Source: Micropruina sp.
Lineage (GTDB): Bacteria > Actinomycetota > Actinomycetes > Propionibacteriales > Propionibacteriaceae
Length of the DNA: 64,000 nt
Assembly (NCBI GenBank): GCA_016711105.1
Contig: JADJTO010000033.1
Coordinates: 1-64,000, forward strand
Direction: 5' to 3'
Shown: one piece after another, positions 45,616-54,928 of the stretch
Layout: each line of letters begins with the position of its first letter
Position numbering within the stretch: the first letter of the stretch is position 1
Translations under genes and position numbers: made by a program
The notes under the pieces: model-generated
Databases searched by the model: none
The model's input: the letters and a program-made list of their open reading frames with translations, nothing else
What the model was told of the DNA's origin: nothing

Positions 45616-47457
45616 ATGACCGATACACCGCTGCTGTTGGCCGGTGATTTTGCCGTCCCGTCCGATCGTGACTGGGAGACCGAAGTCCTCAAGGTGCTGA
45701 ACCGGAAGCGTCCCGAGGGCAAGGAGCTTTCCCTCGACCAGGCGATGAAACGGCTTCGCACCACCACGGTCGACGGCCTCACCATCCAGCCCCTGTACAC
45801 CACCGGCCCCCAAGAGCTGGGTCACCCAGGCGTGATGCCGTTCACCCGCGGGGCGTCGCTGCCCACGGGTGCTCCGGTCGCCTGGGACGTCAACCAGCTG
45901 ATCGAGGACCCTGACCCGACGACCGGAAACGCGTCCGCCCTGACCGACCTGCGCAACGGTGCTACGTCACTGTGGTTGCGCGTCGGCTCGGACGCCGTCG
46001 CCCCCGATCACGTGGCGTTCGTCCTGGCCGGGGTGAAACCCGAACTGGCCCCGCTGCAGGTTTCCTCCTCTGAGGATCAAGCCGCAGCCGCCGAGGCGCT
46101 GCTCGCCGTGTGGCGGGCCGCCGGGGTGGCGGCTCAGGCCCGAGGCAACCTCTGGCTTGACCCCCTCGGCCTGGCCGCATTCACGGGTGATGCGGCAGAC
46201 TTCGGGCCGCTCACGCATTACGCCGACATCGCTCGCTCCGAGTTCCCCCAGGTGCGAGCGGTGGTCGTCGATGCCACCGTCTACGATCGGGCCGGCGCGT
46301 CCGACACCGACGAACTGGCCTTCGCCATCGCCACCGGGGTCGAGTACCTGCGGGCTTTGATGGCTGCCGGATTCACCGCGGACGAGGCCGCCGCCCAGAT
46401 CCTGTTCCGGGTCAGCGCGCGGGCCGATCAGTTCCTCACCATCGCCCGTTTGCGTGCCCTGCGTCGGTTGTGGGCTCGGGTCTGCCAGGTCGTCGGGGTG
46501 TCCGCGGCCAACTCCGGGGCGCTGCAGCAGGCGGTCAGCTCGTGGCGGATGATGACTCGCGATGACCCGTGGGTCAATCTGCTCCGCGGCACCATCGCCA
46601 CGTTCGGCGCGGCGGTGGGTGGCGCGGACAGCATCACCACGCTGCCGTTCGACGCCGTTGTGGGCCTGCCAGATGAGTTCAGCCGCCGGATGGCGCGCAA
46701 CACTCAGCTTCTGGCCGGTGAGGAGTCCAACGTTGGTCGGGTCGCTGACCCGGCCGGTGGGTCCTGGTACGTCGAGGACCTCACCGCTCAGCTCGCCGTG
46801 CGAGCCTGGGCCCAGTTCCAAAGCCTCGAGGCCACCGGCGGGATGGGCGCTGCGCTGGCCTCGGGGGCGATCACCACGGCGCTCGGTGTCACCAACACCG
46901 ACCGCGCCAAGCAGATCGCCACCCGCAAGCAGCCCATCACCGGGGTGAGCATGTTCCCGCTGAAGGACGAGGAGCCGCTGGCCGTGCGGCAGCGTCCGCA
47001 TCCCCCGGCCCGCTCGGGCCTGGCGTTCGTCCGTGATTCGGAGGTCTTCGAGGCCCTCCGTGATCGCGCCGCCGCCGCGAAGCCTCGGATCGCGCTGGCG
47101 TGCCTCGGTGCCCGCCGCGACTTCGGGCCGCGCGAACAGTTCACCTTCAACGTGCTGCTGGCCGGCGGAATCGACTATGTCGAGTCCGAAGGTGGCACAG
47201 CGGCCGAGATCGTCGCCCAGGTGCAGGACGCCGGGGCTCGCATGGTGATCCTGTGCTCTTCAGCCAAGGTGTACGCCGCCCAAGCCAATGATGTGGCGGG
47301 GGCGCTCAAGGACGCGGGCATCCCGACCGTGTTCATGGCCGGCCGCCGTTCCGAGGTGGGGGCCGATGCGCCCAACATCGACGGCGAAATCTTCGACGGG
47401 ATGGACGTGGTGGCGTTCCTGGACGCCACTCTGGAGCGGTTGGGAGCAGCGAAATGA
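45616..47457 (+). CDS. mutA: Methylmalonyl-CoA mutase small (beta) subunit
   Basis: A 613-residue non-catalytic subunit of the B12-dependent mutase. The N-terminal barrel domain resembles MutB (QPLYTTGPQELGHPGVMPFTRGA, FRVSARADQFLTIARLRALRRLW, ARNTQLLAGEESNVGRVADPAGGSWYVE). The C-terminal cobalamin-like domain (ALACLGARRDFGPREQF onwards) lacks the DxHxxG motif, as expected of a beta subunit. The frame is intact. The last four bases overlap the mutB ATG. Its presence with mutB indicates the heterodimeric enzyme typical of propionibacteria. Confidence 0.93.
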   Translation: MTDTPLLLAGDFAVPSDRDWETEVLKVLNRKRPEGKELSLDQAMKRLRTTTVDGLTIQPLYTTGPQELGHPGVMPFTRGASLPTGAPVAWDVNQLIEDPDPTTGNASALTDLRNGATSLWLRVGSDAVAPDHVAFVLAGVKPELAPLQVSSSEDQAAAAEALLAVWRAAGVAAQARGNLWLDPLGLAAFTGDAADFGPLTHYADIARSEFPQVRAVVVDATVYDRAGASDTDELAFAIATGVEYLRALMAAGFTADEAAAQILFRVSARADQFLTIARLRALRRLWARVCQVVGVSAANSGALQQAVSSWRMMTRDDPWVNLLRGTIATFGAAVGGADSITTLPFDAVVGLPDEFSRRMARNTQLLAGEESNVGRVADPAGGSWYVEDLTAQLAVRAWAQFQSLEATGGMGAALASGAITTALGVTNTDRAKQIATRKQPITGVSMFPLKDEEPLAVRQRPHPPARSGLAFVRDSEVFEALRDRAAAAKPRIALACLGARRDFGPREQFTFNVLLAGGIDYVESEGGTAAEIVAQVQDAGARMVILCSSAKVYAAQANDVAGALKDAGIPTVFMAGRRSEVGADAPNIDGEIFDGMDVVAFLDATLERLGAAK

Positions 47458-49653
47458 CCACGACGAGTGACTTCCGAGCTTTGCCGAGATCGAACTCGGC
47501 CCGGACGCACCGCCGGTCGATTCGGCCGCGCAGTACGAGGCACTGCAGGATGCGCTGCCGAGTGTCAGCCACGGCTGGCAAACTCCCGAGCACATCCTGG
47601 TGCCACCTCTGTATGACGCTGAGGCGTATCAGGGGCTCGACTTCCTCAACACTCGTCCGGGTATTCCGCCCTTTCTGCGTGGCCCTTACGCGACGATGTA
47701 CGTCAACCAGCCGTGGACGGTCCGTCAGTACGCCGGCTTCTCCACCGCCGAGGAATCCAACGCCTTCTACCGGCGCAACCTGGCTGCCGGGCAGAAGGGG
47801 CTGAGTATCGCCTTCGACCTGGCCACCCACCGCGGTTATGACTCCGACCATCCCCGGGTGACCGGCGATGTCGGCATGGCCGGCGTGGCGGTGGACTCGA
47901 TCCTCGACATGCGGCAACTCTTCGAGGGCATCCCGCTGGATCAGATGTCGGTCTCGATGACCATGAACGGTGCCGTGTTGCCGATCCTGGCGCTCTATGT
48001 GGTGGCGGCCGAAGAGCAAGGTGTCGCTCCCGAACAGTTGGCCGGGACGATTCAGAACGACATCCTCAAAGAGTTCATGGTCCGCAACACCTACATCTAC
48101 CCGCCGACCCCTCGATGCGGATCATCTCCGACATCTTCGCCTACACCAGCGCCAAGATGCCGAAGTTCAACTCGATCTCCATCTCCGGCTACCACATGCA
48201 AGAGGCGGGGGCGACGGCCGATATCGAGATGGCCTACACGCTTGCCGACGGCATCGAGTACATCCGGGCCGGTCAGGCGGTCGGCCTCAACGTCGACAAG
48301 TTCGCTCCCCGGTTGTCGTTCTTCTGGGCGATCGGGATGAACTTCTTCATGGAGGTCGCCAAGATGCGGGCGGCGCGCCTGCTCTGGGCCCGGTTGGTCC
48401 GCGAATCCGGGGCGAAGAACCCGAAGTCGATGTCGCTGCGCACCCACTCGCAGACGTCCGGCTGGTCGTTGACTGCCCAGGACGTGTTCAACAACGTGTC
48501 GCGCACCTGCCTGGAGGCGATGGCGGCGACCCAGGGGCACACCCAGTCGCTGCACACCAACGCTCTGGACGAGGCGATTGCGCTCCCCACCGACTTCTCG
48601 GCCCGGATCGCCCGCAACACCCAGCTCTTCCTGCAACAAGAGTCGGGCACCTGCCGGGTGGTCGATCCCTGGGCCGGTTCGGCCTACGTGGAGCGGCTCA
48701 CCTACGAGCTGGCGCGCAAGGCCTGGAGTCACATCCAGGAGGTGGAAGCAGCCGGTGGCATGGCCAAGGCGATCGAGGCCGGCATTCCGAAGATGCGGAT
48801 CGAAGAGGCCGCAGCGCGGACGCAGGCCCGGATCGACTCGGGTCGGCAGCCGCTGATCGGGGTCAATAAGTATCAGGTCGAGGATGACCGCGCCCCCGAG
48901 GTGCTCAAGGTCGACAACGCCTCGGTGCGCGAACAGCAACTGGCCAAACTGGCCAAGCTGCGGGCCGAGCGCGATGGCGCTGTCACCGCGGCGGCGTTGG
49001 AGAAGCTGACCTGGGCGGCGGCCAACCCTGATCCCACGGATCCGGAGCGCAACCTGCTGCACCTGGCCATCGACGCGGCCCGCAAGTCGGCCTCCGTCGG
49101 CGAGATCTCGGACGCCCTGGAGTTGGTCTACGGGCGTTACACCGCGCAAATCCGTACCATCAGTGGTGTGTACCGCAGCGAAACTGGCAGCACCGCGGGG
49201 GTCGAGCGGACCCGCAAGTTGGTCGAGGAGTTCGAGGCCGCTGAGGGTCGTCGTCCGCGCATCCTGGTCGCCAAGATGGGTCAGGACGGTCACGACCGCG
49301 GCCAGAAGGTCATCTCCACCGCGTTCGCCGACCTGGGCTTTGATGTCGACGTCGGCCCGCTGTTCCAGACGCCCGGTGAGGTCGCCCGCCAGGCGATCGA
49401 AGCCGACGTGCACGTCGTGGGGGTCTCCTCGCTGGCGGCCGGCCACCTGACGCTCGTGCCGGCGTTGCGCACCGAGCTCGATACGCGAGGGCGTCCGGAC
49501 ATGATGATCGTGGTCGGCGGGGTGATTCCGGCGCAGGACTTCGAGGAGTTGCGCGCTGCCGGTGCCGATGCGATCTACCCGCCCGGCACGGTCATCCCCG
49601 ATGCGGCCGTGGAACTTCTGACCAAGCTGCGCCTGCGGCTCGACGAGGCATGA
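47454..49653 (+). CDS. mutB: Methylmalonyl-CoA mutase large (alpha) subunit, two frameshifts
   Basis: The catalytic subunit, which interconverts succinyl-CoA and methylmalonyl-CoA. The N-terminus is MTTTSDFRAF with the rest of the barrel (RGPYATMYVNQPWTVRQYAGFSTAEESNAFYRRN, AFDLATHRGYDSDHPRV, LRTHSQTSGWSLTAQDVFNNV, ARNTQLFLQQESGTCRVVDPWAGS). The C-terminal B12 domain has the cobalt-ligand motif KMGQDGHDRGQKV, then SSLAAGH and VVGGVIPAQD. One base is missing near 47476-47482 and another near 48110-48113 (ACC CC.TCG); corrected length about 733 aa, as in relatives. The ATG overlaps the mutA stop. Confidence 0.93.
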
Positions 49654-49672
49654 GCCTGGGCAGGCGCTCGGC

Positions 49673-50679
49673 ATGAGGCGGCTGGCTCCCCAGGAGTTGG
49701 CCGACCACGTGCTGGCCGGCTCCCGGCCGCACATCGCCCGGGCGATCACGCTGCTGGAATCCAGCCATGCCGCTCACCGGGCTCAGGCGGGGGAGTTGCT
49801 GCGTCTGCTTCGGCCATCGTCGGGACAAGCCGTCCGGGTCGGCATTTCGGGTGTTCCCGGTGCCGGCAAATCGACGTTCATCGACGCGCTCGGCATTCGG
49901 CTGATCAAGCGGGGTCACCGAGTGGCGGTGCTGGCGGTGGATCCTTCGTCCTCGCGGACTGGAGGCTCGATCCTCGGCGACCGCACCCGGATGGGGGAGT
50001 TGGCGGCCTCGGAAGCGGCCTTCGTCCGGCCCTCACCCAGTGGCGGTCATCTCGGTGGTGTCGCCCGGGCAACCCGGGAGGCGATGATCGTCCTGGAGGC
50101 GGCCGGATACGACGTGGTGCTGGTGGAGACGGTCGGGGTCGGCCAATCTGAGGTCGCGGTGGCCGGCATGGTCGACACTTTCCTGCTGATCACCCTGGCC
50201 AGGGCCGGGGATCAGCTGCAGGGGATCAAGCGCGGCATCTTGGAGATGGCTGACGTGATCACCGTGAACAAGGCCGACGGCGATCATGAGGGTGAGGCTC
50301 GGATCGCGGCGCGCGAGTTGGTGATCGCGATGAAGTTGATCAGTTCCGATCCGCACGCCCGCCGCCCCCGGTGCTGACCAGTTCGGCGCTCACCGGCAAG
50401 GGCCTGGACGAGGTGTGGCAGGCCGTCCTGGATCATCGCGCCGAGCTGGAGTCGACCCACGGGCTGGAGGCCCGACGGGCCGGCCAGCAGCTGGAATGGC
50501 TCTGGTCGTTGGTCAACGGCGAGGTTCTGGACGCGGTCAAGCGCTCACCCCGGGTGAAAGCGTTGCGCAAGGTTGTCGAGGCCGAGATCGGCGCTGGGGA
50601 CTTGTCGGCGCTGGAGGGTGCCGAGCAACTGGTGAAGGCCTTCGTGGAGGACGTCCCCTCTCTGTGGAGCGAGACGTAG
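49673..50679 (+). CDS. meaB: MeaB-type G-protein chaperone of methylmalonyl-CoA mutase, frameshifted
   Basis: A G3E GTPase of about 335 residues that protects and reactivates the mutase. Motifs are GISGVPGAGKSTFIDALG (Walker A), VLAVDPSSSRTGGSILGDRTRM (switch regions typical of MeaB/ArgK), VVLVETVGVGQSE and ITVNKADGD (base specificity). A frameshift near 50355-50368 (CCCCCGG run) separates it from PPVLTSSALTGKGLDEVWQAVL and the C-terminal helices to the stop at 50679. It starts 19 nt after mutB, in the usual mutA-mutB-meaB order. Confidence 0.92.
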
Positions 50680-50681
50680 CA

Positions 50682-50725
50682 CCCAACGCCACCGGTTCGC
50701 CCAACACCACCGGTTCGCCCGACGG
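50682..50725 (+). repeat. 18-bp tandem repeat after meaB
   Basis: CCCAACGCCACCGGTTCG (50682-50699) and CCCAACACCACCGGTTCG (50700-50717) differ at one base; a partial third copy (CCCGACGG) follows. It lies between meaB and the next gene's -10 box. Confidence 0.85.
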
Positions 50726-50726
50726 T

Positions 50727-50732
50727 TAGGAT
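50727..50732 (+). promoter_or_regulatory. -10 box of the APH-fold kinase gene
   Basis: TAGGAT lies 6 nt before the ATG at 50739; this is the same hexamer and spacing as at 967 and 9171, with metG (61087) at 7 nt. Confidence 0.5.
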
Positions 50733-50738
50733 CGCCGG

Positions 50739-51754
50739 ATGGCTAGGCCGTTTGCTGAGCAGGGTGTCAGGACTCAGATCGCCCACTGGCGTGCCTGCGC
50801 GCTGGCCGCTCTCCAGGCGTGGCCGATCCAGGTCGAGTCGGTGCGCCTGCTGCTGCATGGCTACAACACCAGCTTCGCGGTGCGGGCCACCGACGGCAGC
50901 CGGTACGCGTTGCGCCTGAATGTCAACGACCACAAGACGATCCCGCATCTGCGGGCGGAGATGGCGTGGCTGGCGGCGCTGGCCGAGGAGACGGACCTGT
51001 CCCTTCCTGCACCACAGCTGACCCGTGCTGGGAGCTGTTCGCCGTCGTGCCAGACGTCCAACTGGGCCGCGAGTTGCCCGCGGCACTGTTCGCCTGGTTG
51101 CCGGGCCCCAATCTCGGATGGTCGCCCAGACCAGATCAGGTGCGAGCCCTCGGGCGGGCGATGGCGACGCTGCATGACCACTCTGCGGGCTGGCGGCTAC
51201 CTGAGGGCTGCGACCTCCCGAGCATCGACACCGTCCTGATGAACGTCCCGCACCGGATGCACACCGATCACCCCCTCCTGACCGACGAACGCCGTCCAGT
51301 GCTGGTGGCGGCCTTCGATCAGGTGCAGAGGCACTACCACGCGTTCTTCGCCGATGCCCCGCGACAGGTGCTGCACGCCGATCTGCACGGTGGCAATGCG
51401 AAATGGCATCGCGGACGCCTGTCCGTCTTCGATTTCGACGATGCCGGGATCGGGGTGCCGCTGCAGGATCTCGCCATCTCGGCCTACTACCTGCGAGACC
51501 GGATCGATCTGGAAGCCGAACTGTTGGCCGGCTATGCCGAGGTGCGGCCGTTGCCGACCTTCAGCGCCGAGCAGTACGAGGCCGTGGTGGCCAGTCGGAA
51601 CCTGGTGCTGGTCAACGACACGATAGGCAGCAGCCACGCCGGCGTCCGGGACGGGGCCGAACTGTACGTGGCCAACAGCGTCGTCAAGCTCCGCAAATAC
51701 CTCCAGACCGGTCGTTTCGCACATGATGCGGACGGCGTTCTGCCCGCCCGCTGA
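50739..51754 (+). CDS. APH/ChoK-fold phosphotransferase (homoserine kinase II-like), frameshifted
   Basis: A protein of about 338 residues. The N-lobe has LLLHGYNTSFAVRATDGSRYALRLNV and HLRAEMAWLAALAEET. After a frameshift near 51025-51035 (missing base in CAGCTGACCCGTGCTGG) the C-lobe follows with LPGPNLGWSPRPDQVRALGRAMATLHDH, the catalytic loop LHADLHGGNAKWHRGRLSVFDFDDAGIG (HxDxHxxN and the metal Asp), and a helical end. Substrate unknown; homoserine, choline or sugar kinases share this fold. Confidence 0.8.
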
Positions 51755-52145
51755 GCTGCTGATGGGGGCGCCTCCGGGGCTTCTGGGGGGGCTGTTCTGG
51801 GGCAGTTTCGGGGCGACGAGCAGCGGGTCTTCGGACGACTCATCGCCTAGCGTTGCTCGGTGGAATCAGTGCCAGGTCGAGCCGTTTTGCACCAATTGCA
51901 CACTCAGAGGGCTGCGCAGCGTCGGAACCGGTTGTTTGGGGCGCAGTTGAACGACATCACTCCCCGTTGCCGAGGCCGAACTTTTCGCCACATCCGTCAC
52001 ATCCGTCACACAACGATTACAACTCGATATCACCCTCGCTCGCGGTCGATTCTGGGTGCAGTCCGGAGCAAAGTGAGGGCTAGTGTGAGAAGGGAGCGGA
52101 CCCGACGAGGGGTTCGGTTGTCCACATTGCCTAGGAGGCAGTTTC
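51755..52145 (+). promoter_or_regulatory. 391-nt non-coding leader and promoter region of the nucleoside operon
   Basis: No gene with good coding character is seen here. CACATCCGT occurs twice back to back near 51989-52006. TAGTGT (52081-52086) is a possible -10 box. Just before the start, TGCCT (52128-52132) and AGGCA (52136-52140) enclose AGG, so the AGGAGG ribosome binding site can pair in a small hairpin, which might modulate translation. No known riboswitch class was recognised. Confidence 0.4.
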
Positions 52146-53231
52146 GTGAAGAAGTCCCTGATCGCGCCCCCGATGTTCGGCGCTTTCGCCCTCGCTCTCG
52201 GTGGTTGCGCCACGCCGCCCGCCGCCACGACCGCAGCGCCGGCCGCGAGCACCTCGACGGTCCCCGTGTCCGACTTCAAGGCCTGCATGGTGTCCGACGC
52301 CGGTGGCTTCGATGACAAGTCGTTCAACGAGACGTCGTACGCGGGCCTCACCAAGGCCAAGACTGAGCTCGGCGTCCAGAGCGCTGAGGTGCAGTCCAAG
52401 AACGACGCCGACTACGCGCGTAACGTTCAGGCGATGGTCGACGCCAAGTGCAACATCATCGTCACCGTGGGATTCAAGCTGGGGGATGCGACCCAAGCGG
52501 CCGCCAAGAAGAACCCTGAGATCAAGTTCGCCATCGTCGACTACGCCTACGACAAGCCCCAGGCGAACCTCAAGGGCCTGGTGTTCAACACCAGCGAGCC
52601 CTCCTTCCTGGCCGGCTACCTGGCCGCCTCGTTGACCAAGACCGGCAAGGTCGGCACCTTCGGCGGCATGAACATTCCGACCGTGACGTCCTTCATGGAC
52701 GGCTACGCCCGCGGCGTTGCCCAGTACAACACGGCCAAGGGCAAGTCGGTGGCTGTCCTCGGCTGGAGTTCGGCCAAGAAGGACGGCTCGTTCGTCGCGG
52801 CCGGCCCCGAGGGCTTCGGCGATGTGGCGGGTGGCAAGAAGCTTGCCGCGGGGCTGATGGCCCAGGGCGCCGACGTCCTGCTGCCGGTCGCGGGTCCCTC
52901 CGGTGAAGGCGCCCTCCAAGCGGCTCAGGCCAGCGGTGGCAAGGTCGCCTCGATGTGGGTCGACACCGACGGTTGCGTCAGCGCGTCCAAGTACTGCGCC
53001 GTGATTCCCAGCTCGGTCGGCAAGGCCATGGACGTGGCTGTGTTCGAGGCGATCAAGGCGGCCAAGGACGGCACGTTCAACAACGACGTGTTCGTGGGCA
53101 CCCTGGCCAACAGCGGCGCGTACCTCGCACCGTTCAACCAGTGGGATTCCAAGGTGTCGGCCGAGACCAAGGCCGAACTGGAGAAGATCAAGGCCGACAT
53201 CATCGCCGGCACGATCAAGACGACTGCCTGA
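52146..53231 (+). CDS. BMP-family nucleoside-binding lipoprotein of an ABC importer
   Basis: A 361-residue exported substrate-binding protein. The signal peptide ends in the lipobox ALGGC (Cys about 21), followed by an Ala/Thr/Pro linker. The BMP/PnrA domain has ACMVSDAGGFDDKSFNETSY, LVFNTSEPSFLAGYLAAS, GTFGGMNIPTVTSFMDGYARGV and VLLPVAGPSGEGALQAAQ. PnrA-type proteins bind purine and other nucleosides. GTG start with AGGAGG 7 nt upstream. It heads the transporter operon with salvage deaminases, which fits nucleoside import. Confidence 0.9.
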   Translation: MKKSLIAPPMFGAFALALGGCATPPAATTAAPAASTSTVPVSDFKACMVSDAGGFDDKSFNETSYAGLTKAKTELGVQSAEVQSKNDADYARNVQAMVDAKCNIIVTVGFKLGDATQAAAKKNPEIKFAIVDYAYDKPQANLKGLVFNTSEPSFLAGYLAASLTKTGKVGTFGGMNIPTVTSFMDGYARGVAQYNTAKGKSVAVLGWSSAKKDGSFVAAGPEGFGDVAGGKKLAAGLMAQGADVLLPVAGPSGEGALQAAQASGGKVASMWVDTDGCVSASKYCAVIPSSVGKAMDVAVFEAIKAAKDGTFNNDVFVGTLANSGAYLAPFNQWDSKVSAETKAELEKIKADIIAGTIKTTA

Positions 53232-53244
53232 TAGTTGGTCACAA

Positions 53245-53276
53245 CGGGAAGGGAGGCCCTCGGGCCTCCCTTCCCG
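53245..53276 (+). terminator. 15-bp perfect hairpin after the binding protein gene
   Basis: Arms 53245-53259 (CGGGAAGGGAGGCCC) and 53262-53276 are exact reverse complements around a 2-nt tip. It probably attenuates transcription so that more binding protein than downstream ATPase and permease is made. Confidence 0.8.
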
Positions 53277-53365
53277 TGCTCCCGGCCCCGGGGCGTTGAG
53301 GGTGCTGTGTTGCCCCTACCCTGAGGCTTTTCTCCGTTCCATCGTGTTGTGGGAGGATCGCGGCT

Positions 53366-54928
53366 GTGTCAGCGCAGACCACTGGCCTTCAGTTGAAGGC
53401 GATCACCAAGAAGTTCGGCTCCTTCGTCGCTAACGACGCCGTCGATCTGGACGTCCGTCCCGGCGAGATCCACTGCCTGTTGGGCGAGAACGGTGCCGGC
53501 AAGTCGACTCTGATGAACGTCCTCTACGGGCTCTACCAGCCTGATGGTGGCGAGATCACCATCGACGGCAGCCGCCAGCATTTCGCCAACCCGAAGCAGG
53601 CGATGGCGGCCGGGATCGGCATGGTCCACCAGCACTTCATGTTGGTCGACGTGTTCACCGTCGCTGAGAACATGATCCTGGGTCGCGAGCCCGGCCTGGT
53701 CGTCGACATGAAGGCGGCCCGAACCCGGGTGCAGGAACTCTCTGCGCGCTACAACCTGCCGGTCGATCCCGATGCCACGATCGAAGCACTCCCCGTGGGC
53801 ATCCAGCAACGGGTCGAGATCCTCAAGGCGTTGGCCAATGACGCCAAGTTCCTGATCTTCGACGAGCCCACGGCCGTCCTCACGCCGCAGGAGATCGACG
53901 AACTGATGATCGTCATGCAGAAGCTGCGCGACGAAGGCAAGGGCATCGTCTTCATCACACACAAGCTGCGAGAGGTGCGTGCCATCGCCGACCGGATCAC
54001 CGTCCTGCGTCGCGGCAAGATCGTCGGCTCTGCTGAACCGGGGGCCTCCGAGGCCGAGTTGGCCGAGTTGATGGTGGGACGGGCGGTCGACCTCTCGGTG
54101 GACAAAGCGCCGGCCAGGGTCGGGGAAGTTCGGCTCCGGGTTGCGGACCTGAGCGTGGCCAACCCGATCGGCGCGGTGGTCGTCGATTCGATCTCCTTCG
54201 ACGTGGCTGGCGGCGAGATCCTGTGCATCGCCGGCGTCCAGGGGAACGGCCAGTCCGAGTTGGCGGACGCGCTGCTCGGGAACACCCCCGTGGTCTCCGG
54301 CTCGATCAACCTCGACGGCGCTGACATCACCCACGCCAAGCCCCGGGAGACGATTCTGGCCGGGGTGGGTTTCGTGCCCGAGGACCGGCAACACGACGGC
54401 TTCATCGGCTCGTTCACGATCGCCGAAAACCTGGTGCTGAACCGGTTCGACCGACCCCCGTTCGCCAAGGGCCTCTCCCTGGACCTTGCTGCCATCCACG
54501 CCAACGCCGAGCAGCTGCGCGACGAGTTCGACATCCGCACCCCCGATGTCACCAACAGGGGTTCGTCACTCTCGGGCGGCAACGCGCAGAAAGTGGTGCT
54601 GGCCCGCGAACTGAGCCGGGAGCTGAGCCTGCTGATTGCGAGCCAACCCACCCGTGGAGTGTACGTGGGAGCGATCGAGTTCCTGCACAAACGGATCGTC
54701 GAGGAACGTGACAAGGGCACAGCGGTGATCCTCGTCTCCACCGAACTGGAGGAGGTCGAAGCGCTGGCCGACCGGGTGCTGGTGATGTACCGCGGCAAGG
54801 TCGTCGGCATCGTTGCCTCCGATACGCCGCGCGACGTGATGGGCCTGATGATGGCAGGCATTCCTTACGCCGAAGCCCTAGCTGTCAGCCAGGCCGATGA
54901 CGCCAGCGCTGGGAAGGATCACTCATGA
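53366..54928 (+). CDS. Nucleoside ABC transporter ATP-binding protein (two ATPase domains)
   Basis: A 520-residue protein with two ABC domains. The first has Walker A LLGENGAGKSTLMNVLYG, the Q-loop VHQHFMLVDVFTVAEN, the signature-like LPVGIQQRVEILKAL and Walker B FLIFDEPTAVLTPQE. The second has a modified Walker A (IAGVQGNGQSELADALLG), signature LSGGNAQKVVLARELSR and LLIASQPTRGVYVGA in place of a canonical Walker B, as usual for RbsA/NupO-type proteins. GTG start with GGGAGGA. The stop overlaps the next ATG. Confidence 0.92.
   Translation: MSAQTTGLQLKAITKKFGSFVANDAVDLDVRPGEIHCLLGENGAGKSTLMNVLYGLYQPDGGEITIDGSRQHFANPKQAMAAGIGMVHQHFMLVDVFTVAENMILGREPGLVVDMKAARTRVQELSARYNLPVDPDATIEALPVGIQQRVEILKALANDAKFLIFDEPTAVLTPQEIDELMIVMQKLRDEGKGIVFITHKLREVRAIADRITVLRRGKIVGSAEPGASEAELAELMVGRAVDLSVDKAPARVGEVRLRVADLSVANPIGAVVVDSISFDVAGGEILCIAGVQGNGQSELADALLGNTPVVSGSINLDGADITHAKPRETILAGVGFVPEDRQHDGFIGSFTIAENLVLNRFDRPPFAKGLSLDLAAIHANAEQLRDEFDIRTPDVTNRGSSLSGGNAQKVVLARELSRELSLLIASQPTRGVYVGAIEFLHKRIVEERDKGTAVILVSTELEEVEALADRVLVMYRGKVVGIVASDTPRDVMGLMMAGIPYAEALAVSQADDASAGKDHS

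Noticed and set aside
47454..48120. mutB as a pseudogene
   Set aside because: Both breaks are single missing bases and all catalytic and cobalamin motifs are intact, next to an intact mutA.
48097..49749. 550-residue open frame antisense to mutB
   Set aside because: Shadow of the mutB coding frame, with no ribosome site or known motif.
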